Shown: positions 10,832 through 23,559, counted from the first letter of the stretch. The stretch is 64,000 nucleotides of DNA from Brachynemurus nebulosus (GCA_035578155.1 JAPWDM010000005.1:41926365-41990364); one strand, 5' to 3'. A program made the numbers and translations. The notes: a model not told the origin generated them from the letters alone.

Positions 10832-11310
10832 CAGGGGTTCTCAACCTTTCAGACTCTGAGCCCCCCTTCATACTTTGGTGTGAAGTCATGCCTCTCTTTA
10901 CGGATTAAGTTAATTTAGACTTATATATGATAAATTTACTTACATTATGTTTGAGTAAAATGACTTTGAAGTTAGGCTAAACATACTCTGGTAAGGAATA
11001 TAAAATTATATTTCTTCAAATACAAATTTTTATCACACAAATCATCGAAAAAATCACAAGTCAACTAGTTTTTCACGCCTGGCCGGACGCTCACTTACAT
11101 TTTATTGAGTTAATAGCTATAAAGAAACTTCAATGATTGTGTGTTTGTGTCCAGCATCAAATTCAAATTTTTGTTGCTGTAAATATACATGCAAAAACAA
11201 CTGTTTCAAAACTATAAACTTATTTAATTTTATTTTAATTTGTTGACGCCTCCCCTGGAATTCTTCCACGCCCCACCAGGGGGGCGCGCCCCCCGTGTTG
11301 AGAACCGCTG
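10832..11310. mobile_element. hAT-type non-autonomous element with perfect 8-bp TSD
   Basis: The terminal inverted repeats are CAGGGGTTCTCAAC and, inverted from the right end, CAGCGGTTCTCAAC. An exact 8-bp target duplication, CCCTAAAG, sits at 10824-10831 and 11311-11318. An 8-bp duplication with a CAG(G/C)GGTTCTCAA terminus is typical of the hAT superfamily. The element is 479 bp, GC-rich near the right end (GGGGGGCGCGCCCCCC), and has no transposase ORF. Confidence 0.92.
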
Positions 11311-11336
11311 CCCTAAAGTATTTAAATATCGAACAT

Positions 11337-11560
11337 AGTGGCGGATTTACCCTAAGTGTCGTTGTAGGCTCCGTGAAAAATGCCGCCGCTGCTTTAGGGG
11401 CTAAAAAGCTAAAATTAATAGCTTTTTAACAAACACTTTTTCCTTATTAAAAAAAGTAAGTGACGACCAAAAAAAAATTGCAAATTCTAAATTTTGCCGC
11501 CCCTAAAATCTGCCGCCCTAGGCTCCAGCCTACTCACCTTGCTGGTAAATCCACCACTGA
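11337..11560. mobile_element. Second hAT-like MITE, older
   Basis: The left end AGTGGCGGATTTACC matches the inverted right end TCAGTGGTGGATTTACC. The 8-bp flanks TCGAACAT and GCGGACAT agree at 6 of 8 positions, consistent with a decayed hAT duplication. The interior has TGCCGCCGCTGC and TGCCGCCCCTAAAA in related positions. It lies 26 bp from the hAT element at 10832-11310. Confidence 0.65.
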
Positions 11561-13284
11561 GCGGACATCTTTATTCAATTAGAGTGAGAAGTCAATATGG
11601 TCGACAATAGGGTATAGTTTACAATTTATGACAAAAACATAAATGAAACACAGTTTTAAGATTCTCATACAACAAATGACACCACGGCATGTGGAAATAA
11701 TCAAATTTAACTGAAATGTAGTACCCTTTCTTAGATTAGTTGCAACTTTTAAGTTAAGAAACGGAATAACATGAAAGACACATTTACATCTCACAGTAAT
11801 AATACAAAAGAAATACTATTAATTAACAGAAACCTTGGTATAGGTAAAATTAACTAAAATTGGTCTAATGTCATCAAACAAATACAACAAATGAAGCACA
11901 ATTAGACGAACTTAGTTTTCTGTCACCTTTCCTTTTTGTTATTTTTATATTTAATTTAAAATTGTACGTCTGATTTTGCTTCATTTATGAATGTCGTCAG
12001 ACCAATTTCAATTAAATTGCCCTATATATAGTTGGATAAAATACCCACCCAAAAGATTAAATATGAAAGACTTCGTATGTACACTTTTACCACAAAGAAA
12101 TAAATTAATTTTGTGGAAAAAACAATGGTTTGCTCGTTTTGTTAGAGAAAAGTAACATCAATATAATATGTAAATACAGTTCCTTCTAAACAACCATTAC
12201 CAAAGTACATAGTACTACAATCTTAAGAGCTTCATTAAAAGCAAAAAATAAAAAAATAATAATTTACTTCAGCCAGCCAAAAATAATTTCAAAGAATAAA
12301 ATTCACGTCATCTAATATTTTGACGGGCGTTGCTTCAATATAAAAAGGATATTCTGATAGAATTAAAGATATCCGAACCGACCGTAAATTAAAACTAAGA
12401 AACTGAATCCAAATATGACAAAAATGGAGAAACACTTTTAATAAAAGAAAGTCTGAAGAAGTTGTTTTATAATGCCTTTTAAATTAACAGTAAAATGCGT
12501 TAAATGGTAACAAAAACACTAATAAAAATTTTTCTACAAATACGTTTTCCTGGTTGATTTGTTAAAATAAAAACTTCAAAGTATTATTAACCAAATTCTA
12601 GTAATATTATAACTTCTATTAAGGATCTAGCGTATGATTAATCATACACACACTCTTAACACTATACTGACCTAATCGTTAATATGTCAAATTTGAGCTA
12701 ACCATTTAGCAGAAGCATTCTGTTATTTAATAATAATATTTACCTTTGATTAATTACCATAAACCTTGTTTTCTCAAGGGTTATTAGTCTACCATTAAGC
12801 AATTATGTTGTGGTCATAATGGGTTCAAGTCGCAATTGTGTTTATTTAAAATTTCCCTGATAATATAGTTTTTAATAAAAAAAATGTACGATTATTTAAG
12901 TAATTAATAATTATTGTTTATTGAACCTACAGTGGAAGCTCTCTATAATGCCGTAGATTTGTTTAACAGTGGAATAAAATTCTTGTGAAACCTATACTTT
13001 CGCCATTTTAGTTCCGCATTCTCCATCATCATATTGTCATATTTCGTTTCACTTCTTCTGAATAATGTCAGCTATTAAAAGCGATCATTTTCGTGCTCAC
13101 ATGATAATATGTGACTATGAAAAATTTAAAACTCTTGTACATTTCTAACAACTAATTTATAATTCATAATATTATTATATGGTATTTCAAATGTACAGCG
13201 GAGACTTTCATTAAGAAAAAAAAAACACACACACACACACTTTATATGCATGCATATTTGGACAATTAAAAAAATCAAAAAAAC

Positions 13285-13467
13285 CGACTGCGCAGAAAGT
13301 AAAAAGATGGTAACAAAATGAAATTGAAAAACAAAAAATTAATAAAAATCAGATATTTCTGTTCAACATATTTGCAACATATAATATAAATGCCTACGAT
13401 TACTCATTTTTCTGTTTTTCCATTTCATCTGGTTTCCATTTTTACAGTTCGTCTTCTGCGCAGTCTG
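13285..13467. mobile_element. Small MITE with GACTGCGCAGAA termini
   Basis: The left end GACTGCGCAGAAAGTAAAAA and the inverted right end GACTGCGCAGAAGACGAA are followed in both arms by TGGTAACAAAATGAAAT-like and GAAAAACA blocks. About 180 bp, no ORF. No clear target duplication. Confidence 0.55.
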
Positions 13468-15091
13468 AATTTTTGAATTTACTTTTTTATTTAGTCTTTT
13501 TAGTGTTCTTTAATTATTATAGACATACGACGACATGATGGTAACTGACAGCCGTCATATATATTATATCTTAACACTTATTTCTACATCATATGTCACT
13601 CTCGAGATTACGACAAACCTAATTACACCCCATTTATCAACACATTCACGGTCATGGATGCTGTACGAACATGACTTTGGAAATGACATTATTCAGATGG
13701 AGCATTTCAAAATTTTGTTCAGAGAAACTGCACTACGGAAGAAGTAGAACGCTTACTGAGACACTAGGGAAAAGCACTATCTAAAATGGTATTATTCAGA
13801 GCTTGTATTGTAATTTTTTAAAGCAAAAAATGTTGATGATGTTATTATATGACTTAGAAATTTCAAGGTCTATGTGACGTGAATTTAAATGAAGAGTCGA
13901 GACAGCAACACAAAATAAAATCATTAAAAACATCCAAAAATAATTACAAAAATAGGAAAAATACAGAAAATTATCCACAAACTAAATTATAAAATTAAAT
14001 ATAATTTCAAATAATAATTATTTTCTTTTTTTAAAGAAAAACACGATCTAACATGCAAGAAAACTATGTAATGTCAGATTTCTACTGCAACTAATTAAAA
14101 TAAAAATAAGGAGACAACAAAATGATCATTACTTCAAATTATAAAACAATTCAAAATTTAAGATAAATAAAAATTAAAAATGAGAATATTATGGAGGCGA
14201 ACTTTTTAACGGGGGATGAGTACAAGTATGTATAATTCATTCAAAAATATGGTTCAATTCCATTAAGAGAACGTGTTCAGTGTCACAAAATAATACTTTA
14301 GGTATATAATTAAATTTCAAAAAAATTACAAATTTTTAATCCACACGGTTGGTTCCCTTAATGAAACTTTTTAAAGCTTTTACTTGATAATCTTCACATA
14401 ATACATTTTGTTTACATATAAAATTTACGAAATAATTTGGCACTAATTGATAATTTGAATCGAATTTGTACAGTAAAGTTCCAAATTTTTTGGTTTAAAT
14501 TAAACGGACACTTCTTAGTAACAGAAAAAGATGAAGAAATTTTGCAGATATTTAATTAATGGAAAATATAAAAACGCTTATTTTTTTAACGTATTGGCGG
14601 GAAATTACAATAGTTTTAAACGTTTACTTGTAACTTTGTAAGTAAGCAAATTTTTTACATACATATTGTGGTGCAAACTTCCTTCTTGCAATTTCAGCTT
14701 CAAAGCAGGTGGCTGATTGTTTCAAATGAAATATAATGCCACTTATTTTGTTTGTGTAAGCGGAATTTACTGTACCTACTTCCTTTATGTGAATATCATT
14801 TAAGACAAAAACTGATATTATATAACTAGTAATAAAATTTTTATAGAATAAAAAAAATTATAAAAATATGTAAAGATTATCAAATTAAGAAAAAAACTTC
14901 TGGTCCATATATTTTAATTAATTCTATTGGAAATAAGTTAATTAGTAAATGTTAATAATAAAAAAATAATCATGCAGGTAATTTAAATTATTCAAGCATT
15001 TTATTAAAATGGCGTGAAAAGAATGGCAGGCAACAGGCATAAAGAATAGCAAAACAGGCAAAAGCTTATTTGTTTACTGTAAAAGTATATA

Positions 15092-16261
15092 TAGTCTAGT
15101 TCACAAATTGAAAAACGTGAAAAATAGAAATAAAGCTCTTAAAAATATGAGCAATAGCTCATTCGATTCCTAATGACCTATAGAAAAATGTATTTTAAGG
15201 ATTTTACAGCGCAAAAAATTGCAATTGTTATTAACAAAATAAGATGGAAAAAACGAGGTATTCAGTTTTTTGTTAATAACTTAAAAATTATTAATAGTTA
15301 AGAAATGAGACAAAAAGATTCTTAAAGAGGAGGAAATTTGCAATAAAAAAGTCCCAACTCCTGGAACTCTACCTCCATTATTTCTAATTTTAATTTAATG
15401 CCGAAATCGGGTTCCGCGCGCCAGTTTTAGCACAGACGCAGCTACGCTGAAAACAGCATACCACCGATAATAATTTTTTTATAGTAGTAAATGTTAATTT
15501 AAAAATTTAAAAAAATTATGCTGTATTCAAAACACTTCAAAGAATAAGATCCCGTTAGAAAAAAATTTTTACCCCAATTATTCATAAAATTATGCAATTG
15601 TTAACCAATAAATAATTTACGGATCTTTGCTTTCACAAATAGTTACATAAAAGTTTAAATAATTACATTAAAAATTTTTTGCCTCGTGGAACCCTTCTTG
15701 TATATATACTTAAGAAGATTATGTGGGAAAAGTTTATTAAAGTTTTTTATTTTGTTTATTATAATTTCTTAAAGTTAAAAATTTAAGAAATATGAAGGAA
15801 ATAACAATAAAAATTTATTTTTTTTGCAGTTTTATAATTTTGACGTTTTTTTATCTAACCATGACAATAAATAACATTGGTTGCAACTTTTTTTACGTCA
15901 TTTGTTAATAAACTTTTTACAAACAAATGGAGTAATTTAATAGTTAAAAAAAAAAATTTTCTTACCCATATGTTGTCATGAAAGAATAATAATTTTTAAA
16001 CAAAAAATTTCTTCTTAAAAAAATTTTTTGATATTTTTGTCTCATTACTTAACTATTAATAATTTTTAAATTATTAACAAAAAACTGAATACGTCGTTTT
16101 TCTCCATCTTATTTTGTTAATAACAATTGCAATTTTTTATGTGCTGTAAAATCCTTAAAATACATTTTTCTATAGGTCATTACGAATCGAATGAGCTATT
16201 GCTCATATTTTTAAGAGCTTTATTTCTATTTTTCACGTTTTTCAATTTGTGAACTAGACTA
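15092..16261. mobile_element. 1.17-kb element with ~230-bp inverted repeats
   Basis: The left arm TAGTCTAGTTCACAAATTG runs to about 15320 and the inverted right arm from about 16030 to 16261. They share blocks such as GAGCAATAGCTCATTCGAT, CTATAGAAAAATGTATTTTA, TTGCAATTGTTATTAACAAA and TTGTTAATAA. The unique middle includes a GC-richer patch near 15400-15460. No transposase ORF. The target duplication could not be resolved because the flanks are TA-rich. Confidence 0.75.
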
Positions 16262-18036
16262 ATAGAACCGATAACAAAATTGATGGTATAACTATTGTTG
16301 TTCATAATTTTATTATTAATAATATTTTGATTAATTAAAGTTAGTTTCTAACATTACTGAAACGTGAAGGTGAAAAAAAATAAATGATGGGAAATGATAA
16401 AAAATTTGAATATGACCTCCTCTATTATGTCGCGTCTTATAAAAAACAATGTTGGGGAAGTGCGAGTCTAATCCGCGCATTGGGGGTTCCGTACAGTAGG
16501 TATCGAAAATAAACACAATTTTTAACGAGGAATGTACACTAAATTACTATTCTTTGTCCAAGTTACTATACCTATGTAGATCAATAATTTTTCGTATTAT
16601 TGTATTTGCTTTTTTTGGAACATCTACAATTTTAGAAATTATTTTTTCCAACAATATTCTATTAATTTGCTGCAAATCTGTGATTGCTGACGAAAACGAT
16701 ATTTTTTCACACATTTTTGGACATAAGTTAAAACTAATGCGACTTAAAAGGAAATAGTTTTGAAATGTGTAAACAAAGTCTTTGGATATAATGTCTCATT
16801 TTGACTTTTGATTTTGGATCATTTTTCAAATAAAAATATTTCGGAAATTTTTGCATCTGGATAGATGTAAGTAAGATGTTTGCTACCAGTGTGTCAAATT
16901 TCAATTCAGTATCAATAATATTTACTTAAAAAAAAAAAAAAAATGGTTGTGACATACGGACAAGCGCACATTGAAGTGTTTCACAGTAAAAAAAGTTCCT
17001 TTTAAATTATTTCTAAAAACGGATATGAAGAGTTGTAATTACAAACTGATTTAAACTTATTTTCAAATAATTTTACTTGATCCGTAACCTAATTTCATTT
17101 GATAAAAAAAGAACTATCTTTAATATAGGACTATCGGTAATTTAGGACACATGAACCGATGTGATGCAAGCTGTTGCGTTGTAAAAAAAATACGGGAAAA
17201 AAAAAATTGCAACATTTAAATTTACATGTATCCTATTTATTTTTGAAAAACAAAAAAAACGAAAATATAGACACATGTCGAAAATTAGTGATGGGCACGA
17301 GACATTCCAATCTTTTGTCGATTCATAAAAATAATAATTCTGACCTTGAATTTTTTGTACTAATACTTAATAATATTATTTCAAATACGTTCTATTAATA
17401 TAAACAAAAAAATTTCATACTGAAATCATATTTTATAATTTAATTGTCAGCAAAAATATTAAATCGAAACCAATAATAATTGTTTTTGTCGATTTATTTA
17501 AATTGAGGAAAAATGTGCTGAACATTGCTACTGCTTACTGATACAAAAGTATGTATATATGCACAATATTGTATTTATATAAACGCGATACATTTCTGTA
17601 TTGCATACTTATAGTAACCGGTGGCATTTGGCACAAAGCCACGTGTATATTGATATAATAAGTAAATAAGTGTTATGAAACATTGACAATACACGTTACA
17701 ATCATAATATTCATAATAAAAGAAAAAGTACAAAAACGATATGTACATAATTACAGTGGACGTCAAATATATCGGCTGTTATCCGTAGTGTTGCCAGATA
17801 TGAAATCAATTTTCCGGAACATTTTTAAAGGTAGACTTCCACGTGCAAGTATACTTGCATAAAAGTAAAGTTTTGAGGGGGCGTGGCCATATTTTTATAA
17901 AAATATACGTACAAGACCTGTTACACCTGAAAAATATATTTTTATGCTAATAATACCGATCAAAAGGTCAAAATATATATGTAATTTGTTTAGATTTTAT
18001 TTGATTTTTTCGTTACCATTATAAACACATTGATTA

Positions 18037-18481
18037 TGCCGCTGCTACACGATGCTACGAACACCTTCCAACATTCGACGTTGGATGGTTCATAGCATCG
18101 TGTAGCCGTTGTTCGAACCTACGAGTGTCCAATGTCGAGCGTCAAACATTCGCATTTGGTCGTGTCCCGTTCGATGTCGGTATTCTTGCATCGAGTCAAA
18201 GGGATGCTTCGAACGTTTGAAGGTCAATGTTGGTTGCGTTCGTTGGTTGCGCACGACTCGTTCATGTGAAGAGAGACAACATCAGTGTATAACATTAGAG
18301 ATAACATCAGACAGATAACAGCGTTGTCGACTGAGTACCAACACATCATCATTTGTATTGGATCAAACATTCGATTCACCGTGTAGCAGATACATTCGTC
18401 GCACCAACTATCGAACTTAATTGCCTCAAACGTTCGATCGAATGTTGGAAGGAACGTTCGTAGCATCGTGTAGAACCCGCT
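18037..18481. mobile_element. 445-bp MITE, copy 1 (PIF/Harbinger-like, TTA TSD)
   Basis: The left end is TGCCGCTGCTACACGATGCT. The right end, inverted, is AGCGGGTTCTACACGATGCT. The target duplication TTA is at 18034-18036 and 18482-18484. A second copy of identical length lies at 52292-52736 and differs at only about four positions by eye. A 3-bp TTA or TAA duplication is typical of PIF/Harbinger elements. Its GC content is well above the surroundings, and the ORFs inside are short chance frames. Confidence 0.9.
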
Positions 18482-18512
18482 TTAGATGAAAATTCATCTA
18501 AGGCATCCTTTA

Positions 18513-18819
18513 TAGCCTGTTCACATTATTCCAGTCCAGTATATCGTTTACATTATTCCAGTTATTCAATGGTCCATTCCAGTCATTCAATTACATTACA
18601 AAAAACAACAATGCTTGTTCACTGTTCACCGTTTAATCCAGCACCGTTCCAGTGGTACTGGAATGGGCGAATGAAAAGTAGATCGTCAATCCAGTCACTG
18701 GACTGGAATGTTTACTGGAATGGGTACATTCCAGTGCCGGTCTACATTATTCCAGTCACTTTCCAGCGCTGGTTTTGATCACTGGACTGGAATGCTACTG
18801 GAATAATGTGAACGGGCTA
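18513..18819. mobile_element. 307-bp MITE dense in ATTCCAGT (TTA TSD)
   Basis: The ends are TAGCCTGTTCACATTATTCC and, inverted, TAGCCCGTTCACATTATTCC. The target duplication TTA is at 18510-18512 and 18820-18822. The interior carries many copies of ATTCCAGT or ACTGGAAT in both orientations. It sits 31 bp from the 445-bp MITE, and both lie inside the 17828-19112 element. Confidence 0.88.
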
Positions 18820-20984
18820 TTATAAATAAATTATTAATCAGTATAGAAATACTAATCGTTTCCTCAGACTCTTCATAAAAAAGGATAAATCTGTTCATTT
18901 CTGCTTCTTGTATTTTAACGTTTTGATATTTTGTCAAATAGCGCCATTTTAAATTTAGGTGGAGATTATTTTTAACAGTGAAAATAGAAATTTTTAAATT
19001 TACACAAACAGATTTATATAATAGTATACTTGCATGCAACGAGCAAGTAGACTTAATTTTTTGTTAAAAGTATACTTGAATGCAAGTGTAGTAGCATGTT
19101 GAAATCTACCTTTAGAACAAAAAAGAGTTATCTTTTTTAAACGAATTTTCAATTACGGTAACGGCCAGTGTTTAAATTAAATAAAGTACTTTCAGACCAA
19201 AAAGACACACATACAGGTACAAGCAAGATTTCATAATATAAGGTTTGACGTCCATTGCTAGTAGAAAACGAAATTCGATTTGGGTGAGTACATACGTGCG
19301 TTTGTCGTTTTTCAGAAATGATGAGTCAGTATTTTTCAACAGTATGCCATTTGTGGAACATTTGTTCAATTTGACTTTATTTGTCGCAAATAAAGGAATT
19401 TAAAGAACGAACAGATGAATTATTTATTAAGAGTTTAAATAATATATTTAGAATAATTATTGTTGTATTTACTTTTCCAATACTAGGTGAAAATGTGAAA
19501 TTTTTTGCTCTCGATTACGCCTATTCGACTATTACACAAATATATAAAAAGTTTATAATACGCAAGCGGTTATTATGGTCGCATATCTCCACTTAAGGGT
19601 TAATAAAGATCAACTTTTAGGTACGTAAAAACTTCGATTTTTTTTAAAAAGTATTTTAATGAAATATTATCTTTAAACGTTTTCAATTTTCCGGAGGATA
19701 TTTTTATTTAAAACACAAACAAATAAAAACTACTATGTGTGACAAAATAAATCTAACAATACCATTATTGTTTCAAAGCAAATCTATATGTAAAAATTTT
19801 AACGACGCGACTTGTGTGTTTGTTTGGATATGTTACTGTTTGAAAGTTGTGTAACATGCTGTAAAGACAGTGTAAAGTGTATACATATTTACGTTACATA
19901 ATCAACCAATATACATATTTACATGCGAAGTATCATTCTCATATGTATACCAAAAGGTTGGCATTTCATTTAAGTTTTAAAATACCTCCTCCTCCGATTA
20001 ACCCCTACAGATTCCACACCTTACCAAATTGTTTTAAAATAAAAAATATTGAAAGAGAACTTTATTCTTATCTAAATATTGTGGGTTTTTTTTAAAGTAT
20101 TGGGTTGTAAATGAAATGGGAGACAGCCTTGGTCTAGTTTTTTAATTCCCGTATCGATAACCACCTTAATATTTTTTTATGCGTATTTCATGCTGTAGTG
20201 CTCCTCTTCAGACAACTGGGATTCTTGCTTGTTTTTCTTTACTATCGCTGAATTAGTTTATCCAGAACGGAAGTTCTATAAAGATCGCTATCGCTATCGT
20301 GCAGACTCGTTAAAAACACTAGGTTACCACAGGAATTGAAAAAAATTAATAATTTAAAAAAATGGGGTTGCCAGTGTCAGAAAAATTTATATAACAACAT
20401 TTGTTAGAAATGTATTTGTCACTAAGAAAAAAAAATTTTAAATTAATTTTAATTAATTTAACTATAAATTTTAATTTTTTTTAACATAAATAAGTGTGGT
20501 ATGGTAAACTTGTCTTTAATAGACCAAGAATATCTGTTGTCTGAAGAAAGTACATTATAATCTACGATTAGCGTGTAGAAAATATTGGGCCGATATGAAT
20601 TGTAAACAATAAACCATTCGACATTTCATTTACAACAACCTAATAGATATGGTTTTATTTCATTTTCGGTGACCATACAAAAATTAGTGTATTAGAAAAA
20701 ACTTGCTTTTTAGCCTTTTGAATGTTTGCATCCCTTCTGTAATAATTACCTTTAAGATAATATTAATAAAGGAGGTGCAAATAGATGTTTATAAACATTT
20801 AAAATAACTAAATATTTTATCCGAGTTATTTTAAATAAGTTTAACAATTTAAAAACTCAACTTGCGTGCTCTGATCCCATTAGATAAAAATAAATTCTCT
20901 TTATTTAAAAAAAAATTATTTCAAGCTTAAAATTTTTTTTGTTGTTTAAGCATGCAATTTATTTCAAAATCGTTTAGAGCTTAC

Positions 20985-21123
20985 CTTAACTCGTTTCGAT
21001 AATCGTAATTTATGCCATGGTCTTTGTATAATGGCATAAATTGGATAAGTAATAATATCATAGACGAATGCAAGAGCTTTCAAAGCTCCAATTGCTAATG
21101 TTATGCCAAAGCCGTCCATAGCG
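20985..21123 (-). CDS. Acsl: Acsl exon: N-terminal membrane anchor, alternative start
   Basis: A 139-nt exon with acceptor TTGTTACAG and donor AAG|GTAAGC. In the long form it continues the codon begun in the exon at 58594-58643 (TT|C, Phe), then Ala and MDGFGITLAI. It holds one hydrophobic segment, about residues 24-49, rich in Ile, Leu and Ala and ending near YPIYAIIQ. Basic residues follow (RPWHKLRLSKRVK). This is the expected N-terminal anchor that places the catalytic domain on the cytosolic face of ER or similar membranes. The ATG at 21119-21117 could start a shorter 706-residue form from another leader exon. Its context (CGCTATGG) is weaker than that of the upstream ATG. Confidence 0.93.
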
Positions 21124-21382
21124 CTGTAACAAACAAAAATCAAACGTTAATTTAAAATGATACTAATAAAATTAAATAAATAAATAAATAAATAAAAACA
21201 CTGCAAACTGTCAGAGAATAATACCGAATAAAAATTAAATAACACTTAAGAATGTATAAAAATGTTCTCCAAATTCCAAACAGAATAACAATTTTTTGTA
21301 CTACTTTAAAGCATCATTTGCAAACGTGAATTGTATACAAAATGACTTGTTTCTGTTTAACGAGTCGTGAAAATCATTATTA

Positions 21383-21581
21383 CACTAAGAAAAAAGTCTT
21401 TAACTTAAACAAAATATAATTCTTCCAATATTTCTTTACTACAAAAAAATTTTTTTAAAAAGATTGTGTTGAGAAGCACAATTTTTTGTTTTAAAAAAAT
21501 TTTTTTAAGTAAAGAAATATTTTTTTAACACTACTGTTAGAATCATTTCTTTGAGTTAAAGATATTTTTTTCATAGTGTAA
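21383..21581. repeat. AT-rich inverted repeat (ACACTA…AAAAAAGTCTTTAACT)
   Basis: The left arm ACACTAAGAAAAAAGTCTTT and the inverted right arm ACACTATGAAAAAAATATCT both continue TTTAACT. Inner blocks AAATATTTCTTTACT-like and AAAAAAATTTTTTTAAA are mirrored around about 21470. About 200 bp, probably a MITE. Related A/T-rich text recurs near 49450-49600. Confidence 0.5.
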
Positions 21582-22032
21582 ACGTTCATAAAAAAAAGTT
21601 ATCTCTTGTGCTCGTACGTCACTGAGTATTTAAATTACGTCTAGTCCAGAAAATTATTCATCGTGAGTCATAGGAATACACTTTGAACAGTTTTTTTTTT
21701 CTTTAAATTGTTATGTTCTCAAGACTAGCAAACACTTAGATAAGATTAAAAAAAATATGAATTTTTTCGTTTTACAGATAAAATGATAGCCCCCCCTACT
21801 TTCTTCTGTATTCTACAGATAGTGGAAGAAGTAAAGAAAAGGAACCTTTTTATGTAATTGTGTTACGCCATTGTTTTTTTATTTAAAATTAACTAATTAG
21901 TAATTTAAATGGAAAACAAATGTAGAATTAATTACCTGATTAGAAGGCATTAACATGCATAATTTATATTAAAAATAACAAATAATTATTATTTACATTT
22001 ATTATTTATATTTATACTATTATTAAAATTAT

Positions 22033-22036
<4 letters not shown>

Positions 22037-22119
<83 letters not shown>
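22037..22119. repeat. (TA)n microsatellite, 83 bp
   Basis: A pure TA run. The flanks (AATTATTAAC / TAAATAAATAAAG) do not resemble the repeat family that surrounds the TA runs at 32.6 and 62.7 kb. Confidence 0.95.
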
Positions 22120-22123
<4 letters not shown>

Positions 22124-23559
22124 TAAATAAAGATGGTAAGATGTAAGCGATAGTGTAGTATCAAAATAACCTTCGATAAGGAAAATTTGAAAAAAGTAAT
22201 AAAAAACTGTTTTAAGATATCGTGAAAACAATACAAATATTTTGAATCGTATTAATTTTGGAATAAAGAAACATATTTATATTATTTATCAGCGACTACC
22301 ATGAAATTGCTTTTTTATTGTACAAAATACTATCTAGGTAATCTATGTTTTACATACATCTGTACGAAATTCTGTACTTTACATGTGCCTGTGTGTAAAG
22401 AACAGCCTACTACACTTTTATTAATTTTTTTTATATTGAATATTATATTAAAATCTGTACAAAAATTTTACCTACCAACTGAATGTTTACGTTTGTTTTA
22501 ATAAATTTCGAGTTCTACATAATTTTAATGTATTGTATTCGTATCAAACTTGTATTATTTGTTGTGAATTTCATGTTAATCGTAGAAAAATTATAGTACG
22601 TAAGTCGGGTTGTAAGGCATATTACACACTCGTGCAATTACGCACTCGCCGCTGCGTGACTCTTGTGTAACTTTTTCGCTCGTGTGTGATATGCAACTTA
22701 CAACTTCAATCACGTAATATACTATTTTGAGTTGTAATTGTAATAATTATAGAAATTAAATAAATGCGCAAGTTTTTAAATGCCCTTGAAAACATCAAAA
22801 ATTTTTAGAGGTATATTACTCCTTAGTTTTAAAAGTTTAGGAAACACTATGCTCTCTATATGCATGTATCTAATTTTAAATTAGAATATTTCCCGTTGTT
22901 ACTTGAAATATTTGATATAAAAATATAAATAATTAATCAAATTTGTTTTATTTATTAATTAATATCACAAAAGCATGCCATCCTATTGCTATAAATAACA
23001 TTCGGTTAAACTGTGTTTTTTATCGATTTTAAACAGTTGTGTACAAAAAAATGTACACATATATGGTTAAAATAAAATTTTAAACTGTTCACGTATTTTT
23101 GTACACTATATAGTAATTTTTTATATCTAACAGTAGTTCTGTTGTCTACTCTAGTGAAAAAGTTGATTGGTTTATATTGAATCGCGTGATGGTTTAATAG
23201 TACACGAATGTCAATAAATATGTACATATTTTACTGTATAGTGAACAAATCACTCTATTAGTGGTGATCATTGATCATCAGCTGCTGGCATATGTGTGCA
23301 GTCAATGAGTGTGTGATGAAGAAAAATCAAAGTACAGTTTAAATAAATAATAAAATAAAATTGATATAACCTAAAAAAAAAAAAAAAAAAATGGAAATTA
23401 TTCAACTGTAATACAATTATTAGAATACAAATTCCAATGAAACTTTTCAAACATGTGATCACGACAAAATGTGGGAAGAAAAGATGTTATTAATTAAAAA
23501 TATTCATCAGATTTAAGTTTTAGCAAACTTCCGAATGGAAAATTTAACTATTACAACCA

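Larger units (their letters stand above)
17828..19112. mobile_element. TA-flanked element hosting two younger MITEs
   Basis: The outer ends AAGGTAGACTTCCACGTGC and, inverted, AAGGTAGATTTCAACATGC are flanked by TA on each side (17826-17827, 19113-19114). Further in, AAGTATACTTGCAT recurs in both arms. Without the two nested insertions (18037-18481 and 18513-18819 with their 3-bp duplications) the host element would be about 527 bp. A TA duplication fits a Tc1/mariner-like parent, which is inference. Confidence 0.7.
9743..20984 (-). other. Acsl intron, 11.2 kb
   Basis: The donor GTAAGC is at 20984-20979 and the acceptor AG at 9744-9743. It contains the TTAA foldback, a hAT element, a second hAT-like MITE, a small MITE near 13.3 kb, a long inverted repeat at 15.1-16.3 kb and the nested cluster at 17.8-19.1 kb. 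The remaining stretches (11561-13284, 13468-15091, 16262-17827, 19113-20984) are AT-rich with chance ORFs only. Confidence 0.7.

Noticed and set aside
12780..12850. tRNA-like text with GGGTTCAAGTC
   Set aside because: A B-box-like string is present, but I could not fold a complete cloverleaf or find an A box, so it is not called a tRNA.
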